DNA of 64,000 nt from Parahalioglobus pacificus (GTDB lineage: Bacteria > Pseudomonadota > Gammaproteobacteria > Pseudomonadales > Halieaceae). Position 1 is the stretch's first letter, and every line of letters begins with the position of its first letter. Below the pieces are notes generated by a model, which was given only the letters and a program-made list of their open reading frames with translations, was not told the origin of the DNA and did not search any database. The DNA lies in contig NZ_BMYM01000001.1 in assembly GCF_014652275.1 (NCBI RefSeq), positions 1,612,001 through 1,676,000 of the forward strand, read 5' to 3'. Shown here piece by piece: positions 53,570 to 63,305 of this stretch. Made by a program: the position numbers and the translations under genes.

Positions 53570-56209
53570 CTAACCGGTATTGCGCATGCCGGCAGCCACC
53601 CCGGCAATGGTTACCATGATGGCACGTTCCAGCACCTCGCGCGGGTTCTCACGGTTACGCTTTAGTAGTTCAGCTTGCAGCACATTCAGCGGGTCGGTGT
53701 AGACATTGCGCAGCGCGATTGACTCTGCGATCCAGGGTTGGTCAGCCAGCAGCGTATCGCTCGCTGACAGCGACAGCACAGCGCGGGTGTCAGCTGCCAG
53801 CGCGGCTCGCAAATCAACCCCCAGCCGCTGCAGCTCAGGGTCTACCAGTGCTTCATCGTAGTATTGGGAGAGCTCGGCATCGGCTTTGGCAAACACCATT
53901 TCCAGCATCGAGATCCGGGCTGCGAAAAATGGCCATTGCGCCATCATTTCCTGCAACAAACCGCTCTCACCACGATCCAGAGCGGCTTGCAGGGCTCCGC
54001 CGGCACCCAGCCAAGCGGGTAGCATAAGGCGGTTCTGCGACCAGGCAAATATCCAGGGGATAGCCCGCAAGCTTTCTATACCGCCCCCACCTGCCCGTCG
54101 CGCAGGCCTGGAGCCCAGGGGCAGCTTGGCCAGCTCCTGCTCAGGCGTGGCGCTGCGAAAATAGGGGACAAAGTCTGGTTCACCGCGCACTACTGCTCTA
54201 TAGGCAGAACAGGAATCCTCGGACAGCTTCGCCATCAACTCGCGCCACTGTGGACGCGGTTGTGGCGGCGTGCGCAAATTCGCACGACAAATGGCCGTGG
54301 TGTAAAGCGCCAGCGTTTTCACGGCCAGCGACGTCCAGCCCAACTTCGCACGAATCATTTCGCCCTGCTCGGTGACCCTCAACCCATTGCGCAATGATCC
54401 CGGCGGTTGCGACAACAGTGCATCGCGAGCCGGTGCGCCACCACGCCCAATGGTTCCCCCGCGCCCGTGGAAAAGGCTGAGTTCTACACCGTGTCGTTGA
54501 CACACCGAAAGCAGACTCTCCTGCGCACTGTACTGTGCCCAGGAAGCCGCCATCACTCCCGCGTCCTTGGCAGAGTCCGAGTAACCAATCATGACCATCT
54601 GCCTGTGACCGCAGTGGTTGCGATACCAGTCGGTGGATAGCAGTGTTTCCATCACGGATTCCGACCTTGCCAGGTCGTCAAGAGTCTCGAACAGTGGCGC
54701 AACCGGGATCGCCCACTGGGCACCGCACTCGCGGAGAAGCAGCACAACAGCCAAAACATCCGACGGCTGGCGCGCCATGGAAATCACATAAGCACCCAGA
54801 GCATCTTGAGGCTGCCGGGCGGCGACTTCGCAGGTTGCGAGCACTTCCGCAGTATCAGCGCTGGGCTGCCAGTACCTGGGTAGCAACGGGCGCGGGCTGG
54901 CCAACACATCCAACAGGTGTTGCTGGCGCTGATTCTCATTCATCGCCGCGTAGTCGCCCATTGCCAACACCGAAAAAATTTCAGCGAGGGCACTGGTGTG
55001 TCGGGCACTGTCCTGACGGATGTCGTGCCTGACCAAATGTACGCCGAAACAGCGAATTTTCCTTAACAAATCCAATAGCTGTGAATTCGCTACCGACGCC
55101 ATGCCGCACTCACGCAGCGAGTGATAGCAACATTCCAGCGGCTCCAGAAGCTGATCGACAGCAACCAGCGTGGTCACCTCCGGCGCAGGCTCACCGTCGA
55201 GTTCAGCCTCAAGTGCGCCCAAGGTGTCTTGCAGTAAGCGTCGCAGCCGGCGCAGCACCTCTCGGTAGGGCTCATGGGCATCCCCGGCATACACACGCAG
55301 TGCATCTGTACAACGCGTCATCGACAGCTCATCCAACAGGCCTGCAATATCTCGCTGATAAAGATCGGCTGCCTGCCAGCGGCTCAACAGCAACACTTCC
55401 CGGGTGACTGTGGCCGTCACGTTCGGGTTGCCATCCCGGTCACCGCCCATCCATGAGGTGAAAGCCAACGGCGCCGCATCTATCGCCAGGCCTTGCCCGC
55501 AGCTGATCTCAAGGGCGCGATCAAGACGTCGCAAAAATTCGGGAACGGCTTGCCACAGTGAATCTTCAACCACAGCGAAGCCCCACTTAGCTTCGTCTAC
55601 AGGTGTAGGGCGCTGGCGCCGGAAGTCATCACCAAACCAAATCTGGGTAATCAACTCGCGCAAGCGCGCATGGAGCTCGCGTCGTTCCCTGTCGGTTAAG
55701 CCCTTTAGCTCAAGCTGTGACAGGCAACGGCCGATTTCCGACTGCTTGTGGATCAGGGTACGACGCACAATCTCGGTGGGATGGGCGGTGAGCACCAGAT
55801 CGATGTGCAGTTCTTGCACCGCCGAGCGCACGTCCTGTTGACTACAACCCTCGGCAAGAAGGGATTCAAATTCCTTCAGCAGGGATTGCGACGCCGAATT
55901 CAGCGGGTCCATCTCGCGAGAGATGGTGTGTTGCTGGTCTGCAATATTGGCAAGATTCAGGAACTGGCTGAAGGCACGAGCGACTGGCACGAGTTGATCG
56001 TCTTGCAGATTTCGCAACGTGTGCAACAGGGTTTGACCAGCGGTGGAATCGCCCTCACGGGCTGCCCGCGACAGCAGGCGTATGTTTTCCACCGAGGACA
56101 GCACCGTTTCACCCTCCGCGCTGGTAATCACTTCACCGAGCAGAGCGCCCAGCATGCTGACATTGTTTCGCAGGCTGCTGTAATCCGGCTCAGTTGCATG
56201 CTCTGTCAT
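53570..56209 (-). CDS. ppc: Phosphoenolpyruvate carboxylase
   Basis: An 879-residue enzyme making oxaloacetate from PEP and bicarbonate (E. coli 883). The catalytic His is in [15 protein letters not shown], the second signature [20 protein letters not shown], and [20 protein letters not shown] and the C-terminal [14 protein letters not shown] (the RNTG end typical of the family). It starts just after gap on the same strand and may share its transcript. The window also codes oxaloacetate decarboxylase, which acts in the opposite direction. Confidence 0.96.
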   Translation of the reverse strand: MTEHATEPDYSSLRNNVSMLGALLGEVITSAEGETVLSSVENIRLLSRAAREGDSTAGQTLLHTLRNLQDDQLVPVARAFSQFLNLANIADQQHTISREMDPLNSASQSLLKEFESLLAEGCSQQDVRSAVQELHIDLVLTAHPTEIVRRTLIHKQSEIGRCLSQLELKGLTDRERRELHARLRELITQIWFGDDFRRQRPTPVDEAKWGFAVVEDSLWQAVPEFLRRLDRALEISCGQGLAIDAAPLAFTSWMGGDRDGNPNVTATVTREVLLLSRWQAADLYQRDIAGLLDELSMTRCTDALRVYAGDAHEPYREVLRRLRRLLQDTLGALEAELDGEPAPEVTTLVAVDQLLEPLECCYHSLRECGMASVANSQLLDLLRKIRCFGVHLVRHDIRQDSARHTSALAEIFSVLAMGDYAAMNENQRQQHLLDVLASPRPLLPRYWQPSADTAEVLATCEVAARQPQDALGAYVISMARQPSDVLAVVLLLRECGAQWAIPVAPLFETLDDLARSESVMETLLSTDWYRNHCGHRQMVMIGYSDSAKDAGVMAASWAQYSAQESLLSVCQRHGVELSLFHGRGGTIGRGGAPARDALLSQPPGSLRNGLRVTEQGEMIRAKLGWTSLAVKTLALYTTAICRANLRTPPQPRPQWRELMAKLSEDSCSAYRAVVRGEPDFVPYFRSATPEQELAKLPLGSRPARRAGGGGIESLRAIPWIFAWSQNRLMLPAWLGAGGALQAALDRGESGLLQEMMAQWPFFAARISMLEMVFAKADAELSQYYDEALVDPELQRLGVDLRAALAADTRAVLSLSASDTLLADQPWIAESIALRNVYTDPLNVLQAELLKRNRENPREVLERAIMVTIAGVAAGMRNTG

Positions 56210-56212
56210 GGA

Positions 56213-57217
56213 TTAGCTTTCCCAATCATTCATCAGTGAAAGAAGGTCGCAGACCCGGCTGGAATAGCCCCACTCATTGTCATACCAATTCAGCACTCGC
56301 AGGTATCGCCCACCGGTGACCGTCGTGAAGGCACTGTCATAAATCGATGAATGGGGGTTACCGATGATGTCAGTGGAGACTATGGGATCGTCTCGATACT
56401 CCAGAATACCCCGCAATTGGTCTGATGCTGCGGCTTCACGCACCGCCGCATTAACGGTATCAATATCAACCGTTTTCTCCAGGGTGACGAAAAGATCAAC
56501 GACCGAACCGTCCGGCACAGGAACACGGGCTGCAATACCGTGCAAGCGGCCATTCAGCTCTGGCAAGACGGAGCCCACCGCCTTGGCAGCCCCGGTTGAT
56601 GTGGGAATGATATTCTCGGCAGCAGCGCGACTGCGGCGCCAGTCAGAGTGCGGCACATCCGCCAGGCGCTGATCATTGGTGTAGGCATGCACTGTATTGA
56701 TCACACCTTCCGAGATTCCAAAAGCAGAGTGCAGGACACTGGCCATCGGCGCCAAACAGTTGGTAGTGCAACTGGCATTCGAGATGATGCGATGCTGGGG
56801 GTTCAAACCCTGCTCATTCACGCCAAGCACAACGGTGTAGTCGATTTCATCTTTGGCGGGTACGGTGAGAAGCACCCGGTTCGCACCGGCGCTGATGTGC
56901 TGCAAGAGCGCTTCGCGAGTCCGAAAAACCCCAGTGGCTTCGATCACCACCTCCACACCCAAATCACCCCAGGGTAGATCCGCGGGGCTGCGCTCACTGA
57001 GTAACCTCACCCTGCCCTTGTCAGTGACGAACTCGTCTCCCTCAAGCGCCAGTGCTTTGCCAAAAGGACCCATCACCGTATCGTAATCCAGCAGGTATCT
57101 CAGCGCGGCTTTATCAAACAGATCATTGATAGCAACGACCTCAATGTCGTCTCGTGCCTCGAGAATACGAAATACGGCACGTCCGATACGCCCAAAGCCA
57201 TTAATAGCAACTCTCAT
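56213..57217 (-). CDS. gap: Glyceraldehyde-3-phosphate dehydrogenase, type I
   Basis: A 334-residue canonical GAPDH. The Rossmann motif is INGFGRIGRAVFRI; NAD specificity comes from AINDLFDK; catalytic Cys150 is in SNASCTTNCLAP and His in TVHAYTNDQ. The sugar-phosphate loop is VPTSTG-like (IPTSTGAAKAVG) and RVPVPDGSVVDL follows. It overlaps the stop of the upstream GAPDH-like gene (TAATG), and ppc follows three bases later. Confidence 0.95.
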   Translation of the reverse strand: MRVAINGFGRIGRAVFRILEARDDIEVVAINDLFDKAALRYLLDYDTVMGPFGKALALEGDEFVTDKGRVRLLSERSPADLPWGDLGVEVVIEATGVFRTREALLQHISAGANRVLLTVPAKDEIDYTVVLGVNEQGLNPQHRIISNASCTTNCLAPMASVLHSAFGISEGVINTVHAYTNDQRLADVPHSDWRRSRAAAENIIPTSTGAAKAVGSVLPELNGRLHGIAARVPVPDGSVVDLFVTLEKTVDIDTVNAAVREAAASDQLRGILEYRDDPIVSTDIIGNPHSSIYDSAFTTVTGGRYLRVLNWYDNEWGYSSRVCDLLSLMNDWES

Positions 57218-58245
57218 TACGCGACCTCCCCTGCGCTGCGCGCATCGAGATCAGCGTACAACCTTGCAACATCCAGCAGGCGTGCGGCATGACCCCGGGA
57301 TTCGTACCAGCCGAGTATCTTGATGGTGTTCTGGCCCGCCTTGATGGTGCCCTGACTGTCGTACAGCAAGGTGTGAGTACTGCCGATAACGTCAGATGAC
57401 ACGATGGGATCATCGGCGACGCCCAGTATGTCTGGCCGTCGGGCAGCGGCCTCGCGCAGGATCTTGTCAATGTCAGCAACGTCCACACTCGGTTCATCAA
57501 TCACGATATTGGTGTCCAGCAGACACCCCTCATGGACCGGCACATTCAACGCTGAACTTGTTACCTTTCCAGCCATGTTCGGCAAAATAGTAGGTATCCA
57601 TTCAGCCGCCTCATGCCCATTGGGAATAATGTTCTTTGCCGCGGAGCGGCTGCGACGCAGATCACCGGAGGCATAATCCTGTAGCATCTGGTCTGAGGTG
57701 TAGGCGTGAATGCTGGTGGCGCTGGCACACGCTATGCCCAGCTTTTCGTCCAGCACACTCAGCAATACCGCGAGCGCGGAGGTCGTCGCCGAACCAGCCG
57801 ATACCTTACGGTCACTGCACTGGACGCTGGCCTCGTTCACGCCCGGCACCACCAGGCGGTCGATAGCATCGCCGGGTAAAGTGCGTAATAGAACGCGCGG
57901 CGCGCCATTGGCCAGATGGTCTTGCAAGTAACTGGATTCCCGGTGCTGCCCCGTGGCATCGATCACCAGATCAACATCGAATACATCCCACGGCATTTCG
58001 ATGGGGCGATCAATCTGCATCAAGCGGGCACGACTGGACTCATTCACCAGAAAGTTACCCTCGAGGCGGTGCCGCTGTGGGTCAGCACATTCAGCGCGTA
58101 ACAGGTAATGCAGTACGTCCGCCTGACCAAAGTCGGCGATCGCTACGACCTGTATGTCCTCCGTCTGTGAGGCGAGATCAAACACCTGTCGGCCAATTTG
58201 GCCAAACCCCATAATGCCAAGTCTTACCACGCGCCGATGCGCCAT
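57217..58245 (-). CDS. GAPDH-like protein lacking the catalytic cysteine
   Basis: A 342-residue GAPDH homologue. The Rossmann motif is IMGFGQIGRQVFDL and His180 of SIHAYTSDQ remains, but the SNASCTTNC region reads VSAGSATTSAL: the catalytic Cys (aligned to Ala153) and the following Cys are both replaced. The phosphate-binding Arg region (FRVP in normal enzymes) reads LNVPVHEG, and PTSTGAAK reads PNGHEAAE. So it cannot do the normal reaction; NAD binding may persist. GGGAGA precedes the ATG, and the gene is translationally coupled to the normal gap, which suggests a regulatory or scaffolding part rather than decay: the frame is intact. Confidence 0.85.
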   Translation of the reverse strand: MAHRRVVRLGIMGFGQIGRQVFDLASQTEDIQVVAIADFGQADVLHYLLRAECADPQRHRLEGNFLVNESSRARLMQIDRPIEMPWDVFDVDLVIDATGQHRESSYLQDHLANGAPRVLLRTLPGDAIDRLVVPGVNEASVQCSDRKVSAGSATTSALAVLLSVLDEKLGIACASATSIHAYTSDQMLQDYASGDLRRSRSAAKNIIPNGHEAAEWIPTILPNMAGKVTSSALNVPVHEGCLLDTNIVIDEPSVDVADIDKILREAAARRPDILGVADDPIVSSDVIGSTHTLLYDSQGTIKAGQNTIKILGWYESRGHAARLLDVARLYADLDARSAGEVA

Positions 58246-58458
58246 GTGTGTCTCCCTTGTGGAATGCCCTGTTGTGGGGGCCTGCTCAAGCTAATCGCCC
58301 CACGCTCAAGAGACCAGCCTCGCTGTGAATGCGCGATGCCTACATTAAGATTAGCTCAACTCTCGCGCCCTGCGCGCCAATTCCACCGACGTGTTTCGGG
58401 ATTGCGCCCGCCTCGCGGCACAGGCAAGCTTGCGCTCTGATTCGAGAGACCCCGCACT

Positions 58459-59253
58459 ATGCCAGACACAAACACTGCCTTTTTTGAGCTCGATGGTGAT
58501 CGCTACGTCGGCAATGACGGCGCCAGGGGCCCTTGGACCCATAATGGGTGTCATGGCGGCCCAGCTGCGGGCGCCGTCGCGCGAAGTGCCGAAAAAGCCG
58601 TACCTGACAAGCAGCTGGTCAGGCTGACCCTGGACCTATTCCGTCCTGTTCCCGTATCCGGTTTTACCATACAAACCACGGTGGGCCGCAATGGGCGCAT
58701 TGTTGCCACGGTTGCTCTGACAGTCGTGGACGACACCGGGAGAGCCTGCGCCTCGGCCACGGCACTGCTCATGGCTCAACAAGACATCGGCGAAGTCACT
58801 ACGGCAGCCTTTGAGTTGCCAGACCGCGCGGCCGCGCGCCTCACCCCCTTCCGCCGAATTCGCGGCGGGCACGAGCTGCGGACCTTTGCCGACGTCGTGG
58901 AAGTTATGACGCCCCGCGGGACCCCGCTGACCCTGGGGCCCAATACAGCATGGATGCGCACGCCCAGGCTGGTCTCCGGTGAACAGGACAGCGCATTTGT
59001 GAGTGTTTGCGCGCTTGCTGACTGCGGCAATGGCTTCTCGCGTAATCAGGATGCCGATGAGGTCACCTTCATTAACACGGATCTATCGATTAACCTGCAT
59101 CGAGCGCCCTCGGGAGAGTGGATAGGCGCACAGTTCACCTCGCGTTGGGAATCCAACGGCACCGGGTTATCGAACGCCATACTGTTCGATGACCACGGCC
59201 CCATCGGATCTGCGCAACAATGCCTGCTGCTGCAACGCCCGGACAAAGCCTAG
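58459..59253 (+). CDS. Acyl-CoA thioesterase domain protein (TesB-like double hotdog)
   Basis: A 264-residue protein with two hotdog repeats: the first contains RYVGNDGARGPWTHNGCHGG and LVRLTLDLFRPVPVSGFTIQ; the second SLVSVCALADCGN-like strand with VTFINTDLSINLHRAPSGEW and SRWESNGTGLSNAILFDDHG. The layout is that of TesB-type acyl-CoA thioesterases. It stands alone between divergent gap-like genes and folE. Chain-length preference is not evident. Confidence 0.8.
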   Translation: MPDTNTAFFELDGDRYVGNDGARGPWTHNGCHGGPAAGAVARSAEKAVPDKQLVRLTLDLFRPVPVSGFTIQTTVGRNGRIVATVALTVVDDTGRACASATALLMAQQDIGEVTTAAFELPDRAAARLTPFRRIRGGHELRTFADVVEVMTPRGTPLTLGPNTAWMRTPRLVSGEQDSAFVSVCALADCGNGFSRNQDADEVTFINTDLSINLHRAPSGEWIGAQFTSRWESNGTGLSNAILFDDHGPIGSAQQCLLLQRPDKA

Positions 59254-59334
59254 ACAAAACCGTCTCAGGGGAAAAACGGCAATCCGCACTGGATTTACAC
59301 CCGTAGCAAGATTAGACAAACAAGGAGCTCGAAC

Positions 59335-60015
59335 ATGGAACCCATGCTCGCTGAACAACGACTGCCGCTACCCTCCTCGGTTTCACCCGAGGCAGACATC
59401 GTACGGACTGCGCTGCTAGAGCGTGGCCTTGAAACGCCACTGGTGCCTACCGGCCTCAGTCGCGACGAAAAGTACGAGCGTATCCGTCAATCTTTTACCG
59501 ACATCACCCGCACTCTGGGTCTGGACCTTCGCGATGACAGCCTGTGCGAAACACCGCACCGCATTGCCAAGATGTATGTCGATGAAATTTTTTCCGGTCT
59601 CGACTATACGCAGTTCCCGAAGATCTCGGTCATCGACAATAAGATGAACGTTGAGGAAATGGTCCGTATCGATGATATCGATCTGGTAAGCACCTGCGAG
59701 CACCACTTCATCACCATCGATGGCGCCGCACGGGTGGCTTACATTCCCAGTAACAAGATTATCGGCCTTAGCAAAATCAACCGCATTGTTCGGTTCTTTG
59801 CCCAGCGGCCGCAGGTTCAGGAACGCCTCACGCAGCAGATTCTTGTCGCGCTACAGGCTTTGCTGGAAACAGACGATGTGGCGGTCACCATTAACGCCGT
59901 ACACTACTGCGTGAAGTCGCGCGGCGTCATGGACAGCAACTCCCGCACTCGCACAACTGCGCTGGGCGGCGCGTTCAAGGCAGACTCCCGCACGCGGGCG
60001 GAATTCCTTGACTAA
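59335..60015 (+). CDS. folE: GTP cyclohydrolase I (FolE1)
   Basis: A 226-residue enzyme that starts tetrahydrofolate synthesis. Zinc ligands are Cys and His in [17 protein letters not shown] and Cys in [40 protein letters not shown] is the GTP-binding region. AAGGAG precedes the ATG. The normal length (E. coli 222) shows the complete enzyme. It contributes to the folate pool used by purU. Confidence 0.95.
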   Translation: MEPMLAEQRLPLPSSVSPEADIVRTALLERGLETPLVPTGLSRDEKYERIRQSFTDITRTLGLDLRDDSLCETPHRIAKMYVDEIFSGLDYTQFPKISVIDNKMNVEEMVRIDDIDLVSTCEHHFITIDGAARVAYIPSNKIIGLSKINRIVRFFAQRPQVQERLTQQILVALQALLETDDVAVTINAVHYCVKSRGVMDSNSRTRTTALGGAFKADSRTRAEFLD

Positions 60016-60149
60016 CACCTTCCCGGGGTATCTCAGGGTGCCCCGCGTTCAGTGCATACGATTGCTTGAGCACCCCGTGCATTGAAACGCGCTCTGATAC
60101 ACTACCTCGCTTCATAAAAGCATCACCACAGCCGTTGGAGGCCATCTTG

Positions 60150-61511
60150 ATGATCAAGCCGCTACTGCGCCTGGTAGGCGCTGCGCTTGCATTCTGCTGC
60201 ACGCCAGCGCTCGCGCAACCGTTTCCATCCACTTACCAACCTCTTCCATCCGAGCCGACGCTTATCAGTAACGCGACCATTCTTACGGGTGATGGCCAGC
60301 GTCTGAATGATGCCAGTCTGCTTATGCGCGATGGCAAGATTGTCTGGGTTGGCAGCGGCGAGACGCCAGCCGGCACAACGGTTATCGATGCAGAAGGCCG
60401 TTGGGTAACACCGGGCATCATCGACGTACATTCCCACTTGGGCGTTTACCCCAGCCCCGGTGTCAGTGCTCATGATGACGGCAACGAGATGACAAGCCCG
60501 GTCACCGCTGACAATTGGGCTGAGCACAGCGTGTGGCCTCAAGACCCCGGCTTTTCCCGCGCTCTCGCAGGCGGCATAACCGCCATGCAGGTACTGCCGG
60601 GTTCTGCAAACCTCTTCGGGGGCCGCGGCGTTACATTGAAAAACGTTTACGCCACCAGCTATCAAGGCATGAAATTTCCGGACGCACCCCATGGCCTAAA
60701 AATGGCCTGTGGCGAGAACCCCAAGCGAGTTTATGGCAGCCGTAATCAGGCACCCTCAACACGAATGGGTAATGTTGCTCGTTACCGCGCCGAGTGGGCG
60801 GCAGCACAGAGTTACATGCGTGACTGGGAGATCTACGACATCAAGGTGTCCGAAGGGGACAAGAAGGCCAAGCCGCCAAAACGCGATCTAAAGCTTGAAA
60901 CGCTGGCCGACGTTCTCAAAGGTGAAGTGATTGTGCATATGCACTGCTATCGTGCCGATGAGATGCTCACTGTACTGGATATGGCCGAGGAGTTTGGTTA
61001 CCAGGTGGGCACTTTCCATCACGGCGTAGAGACCTACAAGATCGCCGATGAACTGGCTGAGGCTGGAGTCTGTGGCGCGCTGTGGGCCGACTGGTGGGGC
61101 TTCAAGATGGAAGCCTATGACGGCATTCAAGAGAACATAGCCATTGTCGACAGACCCGAAAACGGCTGTGCCATTGTTCACTCAGATTCCGAAGAAGGCA
61201 TACAGCGCCTGAACCAGGAAGCAGCAAAGGCAATGATCCGGGGCCAACGCGCTGGCATGGACATTCCCGAGGAACGCGCCATTCGCTGGATTACGGAAAA
61301 TGCTGCAAAGTCACTGGGCATCGCCGATCAAACCGGCACCCTTTCGCCGGGTAAAATGGCAGACGTCGTGCTGTGGAGTGACAACCCCTTCAGCGTGTAC
61401 AGCAAGGCAGACAAAGTGTTCATCGATGGCGCTCTGCTCTACGACAGGGCCGATCCGGCGCTACAGCCCGTCTCTGATTTCGAACTGGGTCAACTGCAGG
61501 AGGCGCAATAA
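60150..61511 (+). CDS. Secreted metal-dependent amidohydrolase
   Basis: About 453 residues with a signal peptide (LLRLVGAALAFCCTPALAQ). The metal site begins TPGIIDVHSHLGVYPSPGVS, giving the HxH pair, and GEVIVHMHCYRADEM and GTFHHGVETY provide further histidines; a likely catalytic Asp is in CAIVHSDSEEGIQRLN. Amidohydrolases of this type cleave small amides or peptides; the substrate is unknown. The ATG at 60150 with GGAGG eight bases upstream is preferred over the longer frame. Its stop overlaps the start of the next gene (TAATG). Confidence 0.82.
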   Translation: MIKPLLRLVGAALAFCCTPALAQPFPSTYQPLPSEPTLISNATILTGDGQRLNDASLLMRDGKIVWVGSGETPAGTTVIDAEGRWVTPGIIDVHSHLGVYPSPGVSAHDDGNEMTSPVTADNWAEHSVWPQDPGFSRALAGGITAMQVLPGSANLFGGRGVTLKNVYATSYQGMKFPDAPHGLKMACGENPKRVYGSRNQAPSTRMGNVARYRAEWAAAQSYMRDWEIYDIKVSEGDKKAKPPKRDLKLETLADVLKGEVIVHMHCYRADEMLTVLDMAEEFGYQVGTFHHGVETYKIADELAEAGVCGALWADWWGFKMEAYDGIQENIAIVDRPENGCAIVHSDSEEGIQRLNQEAAKAMIRGQRAGMDIPEERAIRWITENAAKSLGIADQTGTLSPGKMADVVLWSDNPFSVYSKADKVFIDGALLYDRADPALQPVSDFELGQLQEAQ

Positions 61512-62758
61512 TGCGATCACCACTTTTACTCGCCGCAGCCCTGTGTCTGTCGGTTAACGCCGCTTCCGCTCAGAACCTGCTGATACGTGGCGGTGAGGTA
61601 CACACAGGTACTGATGCTGGTGTGCTGGACAATGCTGACATTCTGATTGAAGACGGCACTATCAGTGCCATCGGCACTAATCTCACAGCGCCAAGCGGTA
61701 CCGAAACCCTGAATGCCGGTGGAAAGCCCGTGACTGCAGCCCTGTTCACCGGAGTATCAGCCATAGGCCTGGCAGAGGTAGAAGCCGAATCAGATTCTGT
61801 CGATAACCGCCTAGCGGACCTTCACGACACACCGATGAGGCCGGAATTTGACGTAACACCCGCCTATAATCCCCACTCCACCGTTGTACCCGTAACTCGT
61901 GTAGAGGGTTTTGGCTTTACCCTGCTGGGCGCCAGTGCCTCCGACAGCATTATCGCCGGCCAGGGCCAGCTGGTGCGCCTGGATGGCGGTTACACATCGT
62001 TCGCCGGCGACAAGGTGTTATTCATTACCATTGGTGGCGGTAGTGCAGACAAGGCAGGAACCTCCCGCGCCGCACAATGGATGGTGCTGGAGCAGGCGAT
62101 GGCCGAAGCGAAACGCCCCTCGCGTCAGGGCGAGCCCGCTCTCCTGACCCGTCTGGGGCGCGAGACGCTGAAAGCCTATACCCGTGACGGCACCGTGGTG
62201 TTCGCGGTTGATCGCGCCAGTGACATTCTGCAGACCTTGGACTTTGCCCAGCGCCACGGCTTCAGCGCAGTGGTTGCCGGCGGTGCTGAAGCCTGGGTGG
62301 TGGCTGGCGCACTGGCAAAGGCTAATGTACCCGTGCTACTGGATCCTCTGGCTAACCTGCCCAACAGTTTCGACAGCGTGGGTTCCCGCCTGGATAACGC
62401 AGCCCTGCTGCATGCGGCGGGTGTCGACGTTGGATTTTCGGGCGCTGAAACACACAACACCCGCAAAAATCGCCAGATGGCGGGCAATGCCGTTGCCAAT
62501 GGTTTGCCCTGGGAGGCCGGTCTGGCCGGCCTGACCAGCGTGCCTGCCCGTCTCTTTGGTATGTCAGGTGGTGAGCTCTCTGCCGGTATGGCGGGGGATG
62601 TGGTCATTTGGAGCGGTGACCCACTGGAGGTCACCAGCGCAGCGGACGCTGTGGTACTGAGTGGCAAGGTGGACAGCATGACCAGTCGTCAAACCCGACT
62701 TCGGGATCGCTACCTGCCCCGCCAGTCCGATCTCCCCAGGGCCTACATCAAGCCCTGA
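61511..62758 (+). CDS. Amidohydrolase-like protein without the HxH metal motif
   Basis: A 415-residue paralogue with a signal peptide (LLLAAALCLSVNAASAQN). Where active relatives have the DVHSHL motif, this reads TAALFTGVSAIGLAEVEAES, so the first two metal ligands are missing. The C-terminal part with LSAGMAGDVVIWSGDPLEV is normal. This paired arrangement, a full enzyme followed by a degenerate one, occurs in other gammaproteobacteria; the two may form a heterodimer. The gene is coupled to the previous one by TAATG. Whether it is active cannot be told. Confidence 0.78.
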   Translation: MRSPLLLAAALCLSVNAASAQNLLIRGGEVHTGTDAGVLDNADILIEDGTISAIGTNLTAPSGTETLNAGGKPVTAALFTGVSAIGLAEVEAESDSVDNRLADLHDTPMRPEFDVTPAYNPHSTVVPVTRVEGFGFTLLGASASDSIIAGQGQLVRLDGGYTSFAGDKVLFITIGGGSADKAGTSRAAQWMVLEQAMAEAKRPSRQGEPALLTRLGRETLKAYTRDGTVVFAVDRASDILQTLDFAQRHGFSAVVAGGAEAWVVAGALAKANVPVLLDPLANLPNSFDSVGSRLDNAALLHAAGVDVGFSGAETHNTRKNRQMAGNAVANGLPWEAGLAGLTSVPARLFGMSGGELSAGMAGDVVIWSGDPLEVTSAADAVVLSGKVDSMTSRQTRLRDRYLPRQSDLPRAYIKP

Positions 62759-62822
62759 TGACACCCGACGTCGGCGGCATCAGTTGCCGCCGACGCATCG
62801 CCTGTCTAGACGTTAAAAGGTA

Positions 62823-63281
62823 CTAGGGCTTACGCGCCAAGTGCTTGGCAATCACGCTGTCCAGCTTATTGGCAAACTGCTGCTTATCCGCGTTACTCAA
62901 GGGCGCGGCCCCGCCGGTTTGCACCCCGGTATCGCGCAGGGTAGTCATGAAATCACGCATGTTCAGACGCGCACGGATGTTGTCCCGGGTGTAGAGCTCA
63001 CCGCGGGGATTCAGCGCCAAAGCGCCAAGCTCAATGACCTCGGCCGCCAGCGGAATATCACCGGTAATGACAAGGTCACCCGCCTGGACACGTTGGACAA
63101 TCGCGTTGTCCGCCACATCAAAGCCCTTCTCCACGTGCACAAACCGTATATGCGGTGACGCAGGGACCTGCATACTGTGATTCGCCAACAACGTCAGGGA
63201 AATGCCCGTACGCTGGGCGGCGCGAAAAAGCGTTTGCTTGATCGGCCCGGGACAGGCATCTGCATCCACCCAGATATGCAT
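62823..63281 (-). CDS. YaiI/YqxD family protein (UPF0178)
   Basis: A 152-residue protein of the conserved UPF0178 family. It begins [20 protein letters not shown] with the family's DADACP motif, and carries [19 protein letters not shown] and [19 protein letters not shown]. It has a PIN-like nuclease fold by family knowledge, with acidic residues in the DADAC and TGDIPLA motifs, but no activity is established. It sits 24 bases before the acyl-CoA ligase end. Confidence 0.92.
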   Translation of the reverse strand: MHIWVDADACPGPIKQTLFRAAQRTGISLTLLANHSMQVPASPHIRFVHVEKGFDVADNAIVQRVQAGDLVITGDIPLAAEVIELGALALNPRGELYTRDNIRARLNMRDFMTTLRDTGVQTGGAAPLSNADKQQFANKLDSVIAKHLARKP

Positions 63282-63305
63282 ACCGGTGTCCCGGGGCCTG
63301 GCCGA

